From Rhyacichthys aspro (lineage: Eukaryota; Chordata; Actinopteri; Gobiiformes; Rhyacichthyidae): DNA of 64,000 bases. The DNA is taken from assembly GCA_036850595.1 (NCBI GenBank), contig CM072154.1, positions 19,351,330 through 19,415,329 of the forward strand. The letters run 5' to 3'. Each line of letters begins with the position of its first letter. Positions within the stretch are counted from its first letter, which is position 1. The position numbers were made by a program, and so were the translations under genes. Positions 1 to 14,000 of this stretch are shown here, piece by piece. The notes beneath the pieces are model-generated. The model saw only the letters and a list, made by a program, of their open reading frames with translations. It did not search any database and was not told the DNA's origin.

Positions 1-302
1 GATGAGGAGTGTGAACAGTTGCTGATGGGACAGACCCGTCACGATGGAGGTTGCTCTAAGGGTCCTCCATGGAAAAGAAGCTATGTAGGTTATTCTTGTG
101 TGTGTGTGTGTGGATTTAAGCAGCAGCAGATGGAGGAATACTGTAGCTGTGTTGGCGGTCCATGTGAAGTCATTTGAGATGTGCACGTCCAGGTATTTAT
201 AGGTAGACACCGTTTCTACAGCTGTTCCTTCGATGAAAAGGGGAGTGGCGACCATTTTATCTTTGGTTTTCTCTACATTGATGCAGTTTAGTCTCGTACT
301 AA
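1..302 (-). mobile_element. LINE reverse-transcriptase fragment (L2/Rex1-like), cut by window edge
   Basis: Read on the minus strand, about 110-302 gives one open frame containing VEKTKDKMV, then TVSTYKYLDVHISND and FTWTAN. This is the conserved stretch near the end of non-LTR retrotransposon reverse transcriptases, usually seen as a YKYLGV-x-(L/I)D-x-K-L-x-W block. Below about 110 the frame is poorly kept, and a short TG run (about 98-113) interrupts it. The element's 3' end lies to the left of the window. It is a decayed fragment, not an active copy. The clade is an inference; only the RT block is seen. Confidence 0.75.
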
Positions 303-3299
303 TGTCTGAATCCCTTCGAAAACGTGCTTTAGATGCTATTTCTCAAAGCACCTTACCTCACATTCATCACAAAACCTCAGTTTCCCCTTCCTCCCTTCAC
401 AGTCTGACCTCATCTGTCCTCGGCGGCCATTGTTTGTAGGTCAACAGGAGAAAACCCTGCTCGTTTTCGATTTAAGTGGCTCCATTATTCCTCAGTAAAT
501 TGACTCGCTGACCTTTACGGGTCCTTATTAGTCAGTGCTTGCTTAGATGGAAGGGTAAATTGACTATTTGTGGGGTAATTTGAGCAAGAAAAGTGCAAGG
601 AAACATCGTAATTGGGTCACTGTGTTGTAACTGGGTCCCTAATAGAAAAGCAGAAAAGTGTTTAGGGAATTGCTTTTCTTTGGAAATATTAATATTTGTC
701 ATATTGTTTGTGCTAAAGGAATAAAGAATAATTACTTGAGGCTTCATATTTGCAATTTTAGAGCCACAATTGTTTATAGAAATGCATAAAAGTAAATTAA
801 AAGGTCCAGTGTAGCTTTAGGGCAGTACTTTTATCTGTATATAGGCAAGATTTTACACAATACTTTCTCTGCAAAGATCTGCACTGACAACACTTTTTTT
901 CTTCAAGCTTTTCCCTGAAATACTGAGCAGCATGAAGAGGATTAAAGCGTGAGATTTGAAGTGGCACAAATGTTTCTGTGAAGGACAAAATGCAGCAGGA
1001 AGAAGCCTCCTACACCTTCGCCTCCTGCTGCTCCAATCACAGCAAAGCATTTCTGTGAATTCCTGTCTCTGCGGGAGTCAGCGGCAGCAGCTGGAGAAGT
1101 CACTGAGCCCAAAGACGCTGTGGAAAGAAGATTTTGACGTATGTTTCCGGACATATTTATATCATTTGATGAAGGTGCCAACTTTATTGACTCTCTACGT
1201 GTAAGAGCACAGATATTTGAGTTTGAAATCCATGTCTGAGCTGCTTTAGTTGGATTTATTTTAAGCCCACAGTATTACATTTTCCACGCCTTAAGTAGTT
1301 AATGCAATTTGGGCTGAAATATGCTGAGAATACACTTTGAAGCTGCAAATTGTGCATTGTCTGAAAGTGTTTTTTGATGAGTGAATCCACTGATGTTTCA
1401 AAAAGGAAAGGTAGGATTTAATTTCAGTGTTTTTAATTGTTTTTTCAAAGGTTGTGTGAGCGATAATAGAACAGCATCATTCAACAGAAAATGAGTAATT
1501 ATTTCTCCTTCGTCTATTTCTTTGACAGGTTTCTAAAGCAGTAAATGGATTTTACTAAACCTTTGAGCACATATAAAGAATAAAGAAGGAAAAGCCCCGC
1601 AGCTCCATAATGCACAGGAAAAAGAGACGACAAATCAATCTTTTCAACATGTCATGAACTTTATTTCATGCCAGAAAATAAACAGAGCATCCACATCACA
1701 ATCCTCTTCAAATAATGATAAAAAACTGACACATTTGTTCTTGATATAATTTTCTCATTGAACTGTACAATCACCAAACAACAGACACTAACATCTCATT
1801 AATCTCATTAACTGTACACTATCTCTTAAATCTCTCTAATGTAATTACACAGAATGGTTTCTTTTTTCATTTCTCAAAATATAAGCCTCTATGTGTTTAT
1901 ACTGTGCCTTTAAATGCTCCTGAAATACTGCAGATGGCTATTAGGTGTTTTAAAGAGATGGCTCTCATGTGCTAATGTCTCACTGCACTTTCCACAGGGA
2001 TGTCCTCATACTGTTTTATAATGAATACTTCAAATTAAATACTTTAGATGTTAGAGCCGTGTTGAATTTTCAGATGTTTTATCAGTGTCAGGTTTTGAAG
2101 AGTATGCTTTTTATTGATTTTTATTTATTTCCTTTGTCGTAAAATAACAGCATTATATTGCAGTGTATCTCTAACTCTGAATGACTTTCTTGGATTGCAC
2201 TTCTTTGAGATTTATTTTCAAGACTGACACTATTATTCACCACTAAAGCTTTAGTCCTGGATAAACTCTTGGCTTAGTCCTATTTTAGACCTTTGTATAA
2301 ATCATTTAAATGCAGTACGTTTGGAAACATGAGGGTTTCAGTGAAAGAGAAATGGAGAAATTTGGTATTATTCCTTTGATATGGCATTGACCTGATGAGA
2401 CTTTATAATCCTATTCCTACTGATGCACAGCCAGAATGTTCAATACTACCACATTATGTTAAGTATTCATGTTCTGTATTGATGGAGGATAAACTTCTTC
2501 CTCCAGAAAGTCTTTCTCTTGTGACTCCTCTCTAAGAACAGGTCAAATATTCCCCAAAACACTGAATAATCAATGAAATTTAAATGTTTTTGAGGTGCTA
2601 TTCAGTGAAAAAAGTGGGAAGAAACTCACACTGAAGTAAATAAAGTACTCATATGGCAGTATCAGAGGAGGATGAGTACAAAAGGCTCTGATATCAGCGA
2701 GAAAGGGACAACCCTACTTTTTATACAACAATTATATTTCTACAATTTCATTAGACAAACTACAATAAATCTCGTTCTATCTACTTTCTAATCAGGTCCA
2801 TTTTTAAATACTTCTCTAAAGTGCAGGAGTGAAACACAGGTATTCAAATATTAAATGACTACTGTATGTTCGATCTGACGGTCATGTGACCCGTCAACGG
2901 AAACGCTGCAGGTAGAAACAGCTTTGAAAAAGACGACGAAGCACAATATCACACAGAGAACAAGAGAAAATGCCCACTATGACTATCTTTTCAGTCCGTG
3001 TTGAACAATAAGTGACGGATGGACGGGTCGGTGCGTCGTGTGAAGCTATATCTACATTAGGATGAAGTCAAAGAAACAAGCAGGAAGAAGAACATGCATT
3101 TTTCTTTTAACGTTCCTTGTGTTGCAATAAAATTTGAAGTGTGCTCTCAAACTAACTACAGTTGTCGTGTTTCCATAAACTGAGTGTTTTCGTAAGGATG
3201 AGGTGTCTTTTTTGAAGGTCTTTTTCAAACGAATGCACATGAAGAGGAATAATCTTTAAGCAGTTTGTAACTCTATGAAGACATCCTGCTGATATTATC
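303..3299. other. Non-coding stretch; right part probably NECAB 3' UTR
   Basis: I find no credible exon here. Short open frames on both strands have no domain signature or splice context. A minus-strand AATAAA (seen as tttatt at 1660-1665) in a typical setting is one candidate poly(A) signal for the NECAB gene whose stop codon is at 4135. That would make the 3' UTR about 2.5 kb. Several other tttatt hexamers between 2100 and 4280 could serve instead, so the true end is not decided by sequence alone. Confidence 0.35.
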
Positions 3300-3385
3300 A
3301 TGGACTATATTTATTTTTTTGTTCTTTGGGGCAATTGCTGTTGTGATGCTGGGCTAAACAAATAAAACTGAACTGAATTTGTCGA
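3300..3385 (+). mobile_element. L2-type LINE 3' tail remnant
   Basis: The segment has the characteristic ending of fish L2-like LINEs and the SINEs that borrow it: a ttctttggggcaattgctg block, then gttgtgatgctgggct, then aaataaaactgaactgaa. The plus-strand orientation places the 3' end near 3385. No coding part is recognisable upstream, as expected for a 5'-truncated copy. Assignment rests on remembered consensus. Confidence 0.5.
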
Positions 3386-4134
3386 TCAAAAAGTAATACA
3401 CTAATACCACAGATATAAAAATGTTGGGAAAAGGCTTGACTAATCTATATCTAACTATAACTATATCTGATACTGCAAAGATTGACTTTACTCAAACTAA
3501 AGCAGTAAAAAGAGTCTGCCTGTTTAAACATCAGATTAAAATGCATAACTATTATTAATAAAGGCATTGGAAACAATAGAGAGGCCAGGGGACACAGCTA
3601 AGTTTGTATTGGACACATAGATCAAAGAAATCCTTCTCTGCTGATGAAGAGATTGAATTTTAAAGCCACAGAAAGCAATAGTGAGATGTGAAAAATCTGT
3701 ATTGAGTGGCATTAAAAACACAAGAAACAAGCCACAAGAAAAAGCACGTATTTCGTGAGTTAAACATGCAAGCTCTTTAAAAGCTCTATTTTACCTCTAT
3801 TTAAAATGATTCCTCTTCTCATAACTTCACAAAAACACTCCTATTTGATTTGTGGCCACATTTCGAACGTCTCAAATTCACTTTATATTTTATGGAAACA
3901 CGACAAGTCACATCCTGATCTGATCAAGTGTCTCATTCCCTCGTCTCGTTTTCGACCATCGGCTGATTTATCCGAGCGGTAACTTGTTTTATGACCCCAT
4001 TCCAGTCATGCCACGAGGGGAATATCGAAGAACAAAAGAAAAAAAAAAAACCAACAAAACAAAAGGGAGGAGCAGGAAGAAGACGTCTCCTCTCGTTTTT
4101 AAAATGTGCCGAGAAGCAGGCTCCTCACGTTGTG

Positions 4135-7100
4135 TCAGTTGTTGTTCATGATCCACCAAGAGGCTGGAAATAAAATAATAAAGGAGCATTAATGTTTTAT
4201 TCGCTTTGACCCAGAAGCGTAGTGTCTTTTCTCTCAGCAGCTTTTCTTTTGTTGTTTAAAAGTGAGCTCTATTGATTAAGCCTTTATTAAGTATTTATTT
4301 AGCATGGGAAGTATTGGTTATGTGCTACTGCATATGAAAACTACACAGCAATACTTTGAGAATCTTTAAAAAAAAAGCATAGATTCAACTCTCACAGCCA
4401 TATTAAAGAGTTATTTATTTATTTTTCCTTGTATAATCTTAAAGTAAAAAGACAGCAGTGTCGTTAAAAATGAGCTCTTTTCTTACACAGACTTCCTGAC
4501 ATATTTATCTGTTTGAATAATATAATTAACACACATTCGCTAAAGCTACCATTAGTTTTAACAACCGCCATTTGTGCCATTAGAGAAAACATACAAGATG
4601 AAGGAGGAGGGCTGGATTTTTCATCAATTAAATAAAAGAGAGGATCTAAAATGATAATAACTTAGAAGCAGCAGGGTTGCATTACCATACTTTAAAAAAT
4701 AATAAGTAACAGAGCTGGGTAAGTTTAAAAGTTTTATGTGCACAGCCTTTTTCTATGACATAAAAACATGCATTTCTATTTTGTTTCTGCTTCATTGGGA
4801 GTGTGTTTTTCTTCTCCTTCATCTTAAGACAACAGATCCAGCAGGAGATAGTCGTCTGCTCTGTCCACAATTTAAAAAGACTGCTTTCTTAGTGGGATTT
4901 GGCCTTTAGCGGACACACAAACAGTTTCAGGAGAAAGGGAAACACATTTAGATCAAATCTTTCAGAAAGTTTGTTTATCACATAAGAGTGTGGACTGATT
5001 AAACAAACAAAACTGAGCTTTCTGTGAATGTGGTGAAATCTCAGCTTGTTTTGTGCAACAGGACATAAACATCAAAGGGACATCACAAATATTTTTTTTA
5101 CAAATCTGCATAAATTTTCTCAGAGAATTTCAAGAGAAGAGAAGTTTGCAAGCATAAGATTCCTCTAAGCTGCCTGTGTAAGTTTAATGAATGCACATGC
5201 CCCAGTATTAACCCTTATTAACATTGCATTAACACAGGGAATGCCAGACTAGATCCAGAATAAACTGAGCAAATGCTTGGATAGAATCTATGGCTGTGAC
5301 TGTCCACTGTTTAAAGCTTATAATGTTAATAAAAATAGGATAGGATGCTTCATGAATGAGGCCCAATGGCGTCTGATGGAAAGGGTTTTGAACACTTCAA
5401 TTCAACCTCATCTGACCATGTTTGTTACTAACAGTGGTGTATTTTTGCATCAGTGTCGTGTGAAGAAGTATCATGCGTCTGTGTTTTTGAGCAAGTACCT
5501 GGGAGCAGCATCGTGGACACCATCTCGGGCTCCTCCAGCGAGTCGATAACGCAGCGCTGGAAGGTCTTACTGATGGACGACTGCAGGTAGCTGAGAACAA
5601 AGAGGCGGCCGTTGATTACACCTCCTCTCGGCTCTCAGCACAACAAAACAACAACCGCACAAATGGAAATCAAAGCCCTGTTGATCCTACCTCATCCACG
5701 AGAGACGGTCTTGCCAAAACTCGTACATGATGAAGCAGGATCTGTCTGGCAGGTTTTGGATGGAGACGCTGTGGGACAGACAGAGAACGGTGGGGTGAGC
5801 TCATATGTTTGTGGAAATTGAAGAGATTTTAAGGCAGAGACAGAAATGGAACGTACTGCAGGTTTTCGGGCTGGCTGCCGGTGGCTTCTGTGTAGATTTT
5901 AAGAGCTTCTTGAAACTGGTCCACGTCTCTTTCCTTCACAGACATTTGTCTCTGAACCAGGAGGATGTTCTGAAGAAAACAGCACAAGGAACAAACTGAT
6001 CAGGGGTCAAATATGGCTTGTTTTATTAATTTATCTAACATTTCGTGCAAGCAATGTCTTCTAAATGATACACGTCCAACATTAACAGTAGTATTTCCCA
6101 TTTCTTTTACTCTTCTACTGATGTACTCCAGATCTAAATGTGTTGACTGCTGTGTTGTTTACCATTAGCAGAAGGAGCAAGATGCTAAAAACCCATCACC
6201 TTTAAGTATTTTGCATCGCAATCAAGTTAAATGAGTGTTACTTTATCTAATATATGATAACCTTTGTATAATAATGATAATGTCTATAAGTATGAGATTA
6301 TAGCTTTAGATTTTGCATCTTTAGCAGTGTTTATGCCCAAATTTTCAATGATTATTTAGCTGTGACCCACTTTTTACTAAACCAAGCGCAGTTATAGTTA
6401 AAAAATAAACTTTAACAATCTCCTAAAGGCAATTAAGGCTTATTATGTAATTGATAATTTATGTAAGTAATGTGTAAGCTTTGTAATTTAGTTTCAGTGT
6501 CACCTTTCAAGGAATTGCTGTTACAAAGACTTAACACTTGTCATAATAAAAGAATATAGCTTAACATCTGAAGTTCAGGATAATTGGAATATGTTAATCT
6601 CTTCAGACATATCGACTTTGGCTCCTCCATGTTTGTTATTTGGGCTTCATATATCATCAGTGGCTTATGCAACACACACCTGTAGTCTGTCCGCAGCCAA
6701 AATAACCCCATTAACTCAGAATTTACCCCATTTATCCATTAAACTTATATTGTGGTCTGTTTAACTTCTGTTTCCCAAATGCTCATCTTGTCCAGACGTT
6801 ACGAGGGTCTAAACTTAGCCCGAGACGTTGTACTCACAGATTTATACGTCCCCGCTAACGTGTCTTCTTTGAGAGGCTCCAGATGTGGACTCTGAAAATG
6901 GACACATACATATTTCAGCAGCAGGAGGAGCTGGTTTTACAGAACTAGAAAAATACAGCCTCTGGTCTCTGAGTCTGTCACAAAACATCGGCTTCAACAA
7001 AACACAAGTCGCCTCAGTGTGTCTCTGAGTGAGGCAGTCAGGAATAGATTATTACGGCTATTTTTATCTGTCTGCCTCATTGCGCTTTTATATTAACCAC

Positions 7101-7984
7101 ATTATGTACAACTTTACATAGAAACAGAACAAAAGAAAGACTGATTTCCATGTGTAAACTCATACACTGATCTAATTAAATGATATATTGCACTGCACAG
7201 ATTTAACCTTATGAATATCATCACTGCAAACATTTTATAACGATGAATCATTTTATTGTGTGTGGCCCTTGTGGTCTCAAATGGATTATGAGAAATAATC
7301 CATTTGAGACCAAGGGCATTTTATATTTTCTAATAAAACTCACTACTCGTGGCCTCTGTGTTTTTATGTACCTTGTAAAAGCTTTCACAGCATAAAACAG
7401 GCTTCAATAAATGTCATGCAAAACGTTTGAGGTTTCAGTGTAAAACAGCTGAGCCTGTGTAAAACCAGAGGCATGATGGGTTTTCCTCGTGAGAGATTCA
7501 GAAAACAGGTTCAGTGAGGCTTAAACCAAAACAGAAGTGATGGCAGAATAACACTAGAGCTCACTGTAAAAAGAATGAAATGTGACTAATATGCCACCTT
7601 TTTTGACAGAGTATTACCACTAGAACAGCCATGGTAGTTTTATTGTACTTTATTGAATTAAAAATTGTAGGACTGACCCATTCTGACTTTTGCTATATCT
7701 GTATTTACATGTGTCTGAACTGCAACGGTAAATGGCAAAAGAATGAATGCAACTTCATCTATTTAGTTGTTTTTTTTACAGAGAAAAACACAAGCTTGGT
7801 TGATTTATTTCCCAGCAGTCTCACAGGAAGAAGGGAAAGAAAGAAATGATGTGTGTGTGTTTTTATTGACAGTAACTTATTGTTTTATTGAATTCATATG
7901 AGATTTGATTTGTATTTTTTCATGTTGGGAAAAAAATCTGAACGAAATGGGCTGATTGAATGACCTCTCACAGCTTGTCTATTG

Positions 7985-8036
<52 letters not shown>

Positions 8037-11000
8037 CACTCTGGTAATACACAGAACTGTCGAGCAAAAGAACAAGCTTTAACCAAATAAACTGTCCCGA
8101 GCTGGCATTTGAAGAATGGAGGGTTTTAGGAAGTCAGTCAATAATCAGAATAAGTGGCTTTAAATAAAACCTAAAAAGGTGAAGCAAATGTGGACAAGTT
8201 ACTGTTTTGTTGCCTTGCTGTTTGGCTCAATAAAAAAGCTAATTATTGATCTTTTACTGCTGTCTTTCCTCTGTTTTCCAAGCCTTTCCCTTCTTTATAG
8301 ATGCTCTATAATGACTGTATTGGGACAAAAACAAGTAATACTGTCTATGTTCACAAACCTCACACTCGAGTTTGTCCATGAGCTGCTCCAGATGGTTGAT
8401 CTGTGAGCCCCAGTGGTTGTCCGGCTCCACACTGACCCCTGGTCCCCGAAAAAAACAAAAGAAAACAATGTCAGTGAAGCAAAAGCAGGCTTGTAATACT
8501 ACCTCAGAGTCTTGAATATGAGACCTGTGGTGAGCATGCCGGAGTAGGGGTCTGTAGGGGACAGACACATGTTCTTCTGGATGCGTCTGTTGGGGCGTTT
8601 GTTGCCCCTCTGGATGGGCAGGTCCTCGGGTTTCCTCACGACCCTCCTGCCCGTAGAGCTCTGGTCCAGGACGGCATCCATGGCACAGTCCAGGGACGAC
8701 TGGAGCGACTGCAGCTGAGTGGACGTCTCTTTCAGGAGGAAGCGGGTCACAAACTGCCCCAGGACCGACGAACCCTGGTACTCCTGAGGACACGGGGTAT
8801 TACTGTTCAATATTTTCATGTGATACATTCATTTTCTCCAGGGATTCATACAACTTTTGGATTTAATTTGGATGTTTTTGATGTTTTCATGACATAAGAC
8901 AAAAAAAACATATCCCTCTTTTCAAGCCAAAGTTTGCCTGGTTCAACTCCATTTAGGTATCACTCTAAAAAAATCATATTGATGCAAATTAACATTACTA
9001 CTACAATATTTCTGAGATATTTAGGAAATGTGAACAGCCCAATGTAAGTATACAGCCTGAAAACGTATGTAGTTCTGCTTTTAAATACATTACTGCCGTA
9101 CACCTTTAGGACAAAACAAAAGCAGCCTTTACGCAGCGTAAACAGATATTTTGTTCAGAGACAATTATAGTCAAAGTCATTGCCAACACATAGTATCAAG
9201 AGTTAATTATGAGTCAAATGAAACCCAGTATCTTCATTACAGTCTTTGGCAATACGAATGTTGATATTGTAATTATTAGTTTGTGATATAAAGTGTAACA
9301 CAAATGTCCACATGTTTGGGACCAAATGTCCTATTGTAGGTTCTAAACATTATCAACTGCACTTCTATACATTGCATTTATTTATAAGTCTATTATAAAT
9401 CTGTTCAAAACCCCTCAGTGTTAAAGATGTCACTGAGCCTTTAGACTCAGTTTATTCACACAAAGAGATAATAGTCTGATTCTCTGGAGAAGTGATGATA
9501 ATATATGGATGTCTGGCACAGTTTACCGAGACCTTTATGAGACATAAACACTTTGTTGTGTAGCGGCTGAGTCAGGACAACTGCAGTTCCAGCAGACAGA
9601 CACATCTTTGTCAGCTCAGTTTTTTCCGATCACGAACTCTATGACCCTCTCAGAGCCGAGAAGAAATAGATTTGAGGAGAAAGTGACAGGCACACTTTTG
9701 AAAAATAACCGCGGCGCTTGAAGGGAACCTTATTTCTTATTTTCTCTGCTGTTTTTTGTCGTCAGCAGAGATGCAGCGCTTCATGAGAAATGAACCTGAG
9801 TTCAATCTATGATTTATTCTCTGTCCTTTTTTTTCCCCAAACAAACAATGTCCACCAAAAGAGAGCACCTTTTTCTGTGGAAATAAACAAAAAACTGTGG
9901 CTCAAAAGAAAGAGCAGTCTTTTTGAACGTGCACGGTTAATATCCCACCGTGGGCTCATCCCGCTCTAATTGGTCACACTCATTACCCGTCATTACGACC
10001 GGCTCAGGTGAATCACAGTCATTATCTCGTTGCCATGGCAGCGGTCAAGAGGCGGGACCCACTGTTAACGTCCAGGACCTGCTGCTTAAATCTTGGAGCC
10101 AGATCCTGCTGCACATCTCAGGGTCTAGAGCTGTCTGTGGGCGTCGAGGGATTTCTGTAGCATAATAGCAACCCACACGAATACTACATGGTCACAACTG
10201 AGTGAACAACATTTACTGCAGCAGAGGAAGCCATGTTCACAGGGAATACAGTGTTTTTTAATCAAGAGCTGCAAGAAACCGAATCTCATAAGACTGAAAA
10301 AAGCTATTCTTATAAATGCTAGTTGTTGCTTCATGTTTTTCATTTTGTTTCTCTATAATCCAACCAAACAATTAGCAGACAGCAGTGTTTAATTTGTAAA
10401 GCTGGAGACACAGAGAGGGCAGAGCAGGAAGAAAAAACCACGGAAAGGCGATACATAATAGCTGTATTTTGCAACTAAACGTGGCTCTTTTAAGAAAATA
10501 ATGGGCAATTTGTACATCCTGGTGAAAAAATAATTTAAATACAAAAAGAATCAAGGAGATGGATGCCATCAAATAGGTCCCAGTCCCCATTTGGGAGGTG
10601 GAGGATCACATTAAGCCTGTTACCAAAGTGATCTGGGACACTTCATACCACTTTTGTCATTAGCTTTAGCTACGGCTACAGTGAAAAGTAAAAGGATAAA
10701 GAAAGTGCAGAAAAAATAGCACAGAATCCACACAAGAAAAACATGACCTTTGCTCTTTTCTTTTTATACTTGGAAAAAATGCTGAATAAATAATGATAAA
10801 AATGTTTTGTCACCTTCAAAAAACAAACCATCAAGCATGAATAAAGAAAAGCTTTAGTTCATTAAAAGCCCATGTAATGAAAAACATTCAGATTAGCTTT
10901 GTGCTCTCTTCTCTTTTGCCTTTTTATGTTGTGTTTTATCATTATTTTTTAGCATAATTTAATTCAAAGAAACACCAAAGGAAGCCGCAAACTAAATGTG

Positions 11001-14000
11001 GGCTTGGTTCAATGTCTGCTGCGTAAAATGTGCTGAAAAGATCTGATAAATATTAATATACTAATGTTTTTAAGCAGCGTGCACCATAAAACTTTTTGTT
11101 GTCAACACTGATCTCATACCGACCAACTGAGATAAATTTTTTAGTACAGATGTGATAAATATTGAAACACAAACCAGTGAGAGGATACTGTACAAGATCC
11201 ACCGGTGAGCTAACTATTCTCGTCATGATCTCATGTTTCTCCTTGATTTATAATCTCCGTAAAATCGTTATAAACCCAGGTTCATTTTGCAGAACCGTGT
11301 TGTGGCCCGGAGCCAAACACATTTACTTTCGGCCCCAGAGCACGACTTTATCCTGGGCTCAGCAATAAGATCTCTGCATGGGCTCTTCGGAGCAAAGGAA
11401 GCTTTTTCCACCGACTAATAGCGACATAAAAAATGCATGAGATGTAGAAGGAAAAGGGTGATCTATAGCAGGGAAATAAAAGAGACAGAGGCAGGGGTAC
11501 AATGAGAGAGAAGAGAGAGAAAAGCAGAAAGATGGAAAAGAGCTGGAGAAGAATAGACTTTAAAGAAAAAAGAGCAAGGAAAGAGACTCTGCAGCAAAAA
11601 AATTAATAAAAATGGTGTGTTGTTTATGGTTGGATCAAAGGATATTTGTTTTTGGTCTTTTCTTCAGAGTAAGATAAAAATAAATCAATCAGAACAGAAC
11701 CAAAACCACAGATGATTTATCTATCAATTTCATAACTGGAATAAAAACCAGTATGTTCAAATGAAACCATGAAAATGATAATCAGTCTTGATCTACGTAA
11801 ACTACTTGGTCTTGGTCAGAGTGGACAATGAGAAGGGAAAAAATGGCTGCAGTTTATGTGTAGTTTATGGAGAATATAGCCTCGTTTCCACAGAAGCAGG
11901 TCAGAACTGTATTGCTTTTGTGAATTAAAACATTGCATTTATCGTGTACATTGTATTAAACACAAGCAGAACATTTCCCATTAAATACTGAGTCCCTAAA
12001 TTCTAGCATTTTAGGTTCAGGAAGCATATGACAAAACCTCCAGCCTCTTACATCATTACAGGATTTATGAGGATTTATTACGATATCTCACCTAGAAACA
12101 CAAGTTTAGTTTATCCATTTGTGTCACGTCACTGTTATGGAGCAGAGGCTTATCTGAACAATTATAGAGCTTAATTAGCATTGACTTTATTGTAACACTC
12201 AGTATAGACCACTTTTTAAAGGTGTTGGTCCTGTCTCAGCGATAAACCAAGTCAATAATAAATCAATCAACACAAACCAAGGTCACATCTGGTTTATTTA
12301 TGAAGAAATTAGTTGTTGATTGGATAGAAAACATATTAAACATCTTTTTTACTGCTTTACTGTTTGCTTTAACTGTGGTTAACTTTGTCCAGCCTTTGCG
12401 TTTTCTCTGAGATTACCCCAATATGTTTACTGCTGTGTCTATGGGATGGCTGTATTAGATCCTGTATTACATCAACAGAGTGGATGTGTTCAGTTTATGA
12501 CTTGAGCCCATTTGCACTACTCTTTCTCCCATATTTTTTTGTCTTTCTAAAGCAGTGTTGTCAAACTCAAAGTGGTGAGGGGCCGGGAAAGTTAATAAGA
12601 ATCCTTTCAGGGGACAAAGACGGTGGTGAGTTGGAAGCTTTTATCGAATTTTGAATGTGACATTTCATCTTCATTTGACTTATCACACAAACAATACTTT
12701 ACTCCTTTTGTGTAAACAGGTTTAACTTGGATTTGAACCGGTTTTAGATGGATTTAACAGGTTTTAGATGGATTTGGACCAGTTTTAGTTGTATTTCAAC
12801 AGGTTTTAGTTGTATTTGAACAGGTTTTAGATGGATTTTAACAGGTTTTAGGTGGATTTGAACACGTTTTAGTCAGATTTGAACAGATTTTAGATGGATC
12901 TGAACAGGTTTTAGTCAGATTTTAACAGGTTTTAGATGGATTCAAACAGGTTTTAGGCAGATTTTAACAGGTTTTAGATGGATTCAAACAGGTTTTAGTC
13001 AGATTTTAACAGGTTTTAGATGGATTTGAACAGGTTTTAGGCAGATTTGAACAGGTTTTAGATGGATTTGAACAGGTTTTAGTCAGATTTGAACAGATTT
13101 TAGATGGATCTCAACAGGTTTTAGGCAGATTTTAACAGGTTTTAGATGGATTCAAAAAGGTTTTAGTTGAATTTGAACAGGTTATAGATGGATTTGGACA
13201 GGTTTAAGTCAGATTTGAACTGGTTTATAACTGGTTTTTACTGGTTTGTATCGAAGGTCCACATAAAACATTGAAAAGGGCCGCATTTGGTCCCCGGGCC
13301 TTGGGTTTGACAGGTGTGTTCTAAAGCCAATACTGTCTAAAATATATTTATAAAATGTTTCTGTACTTGCTTTTCAGACTCACTGTGTAAACTCCATATT
13401 GATGCTGTATTTACAAAGTATTTACATCTATCAGCAACATCAACCTTCTTTACTGCAGTGAATACAAGTCACAACATCCCCATTTTGAGTCTGTATCACA
13501 TCAAAGCCTCTCGACATTGTCTTTTTGTGGATTGAGACGGCTTTACATGCAGCGCGGTTCAATGAGGAAGAGGCAGAACTATTGATATCGTCTTAGAGGC
13601 TGCTCTCAGACGTCGATCTCGCGTGTGAAGAAGGTTTAAGAAGCCGTGATTAAAGCCCGGTCGTGTCGTGTAGCGCGCTTGTGAAGGAAAAAAACCTTTT
13701 AATCCCGTCGACAGCTTCTGTAAAACACTGTACATTTGAGCTCAATGAGGCTTCACAACATGATTCACAACGCTCTAATTAGCATGTTTCATAATCCAAC
13801 ACTGACGACTGGACGAGAAACTGCTTCATTAACTGGAAAAAAACATGTAGGAATGATACTTGGATTTGATTTTTCTTTGAACTGAGCAGCACCGAGCTTT
13901 TTAGTTTATACAGATGGAAGTTAATAAAAGTTTGCAAAAGAATATAATGGGAGCGTGTTTTAATAATGTATGTAAGTTTTGATCATTTCAGGAGTTTTTT

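Larger units (their letters stand above)
5970..8358. other. NECAB introns 7 and 8 (exon 8 at 6838-6891 between them)
   Basis: Intron 8 spans 5970-6837 and intron 7 spans 6892-8358. Apart from the 54-bp exon I see only AT-rich sequence, a strong hairpin at 7266-7316 and a TA microsatellite at 7986-8031. Confidence 0.6.

Noticed and set aside
8254..8793. 179-codon minus-strand frame as a separate gene
   Set aside because: It is a wrong-frame reading through NECAB exons 6 and 7 and the 86-base intron between them.
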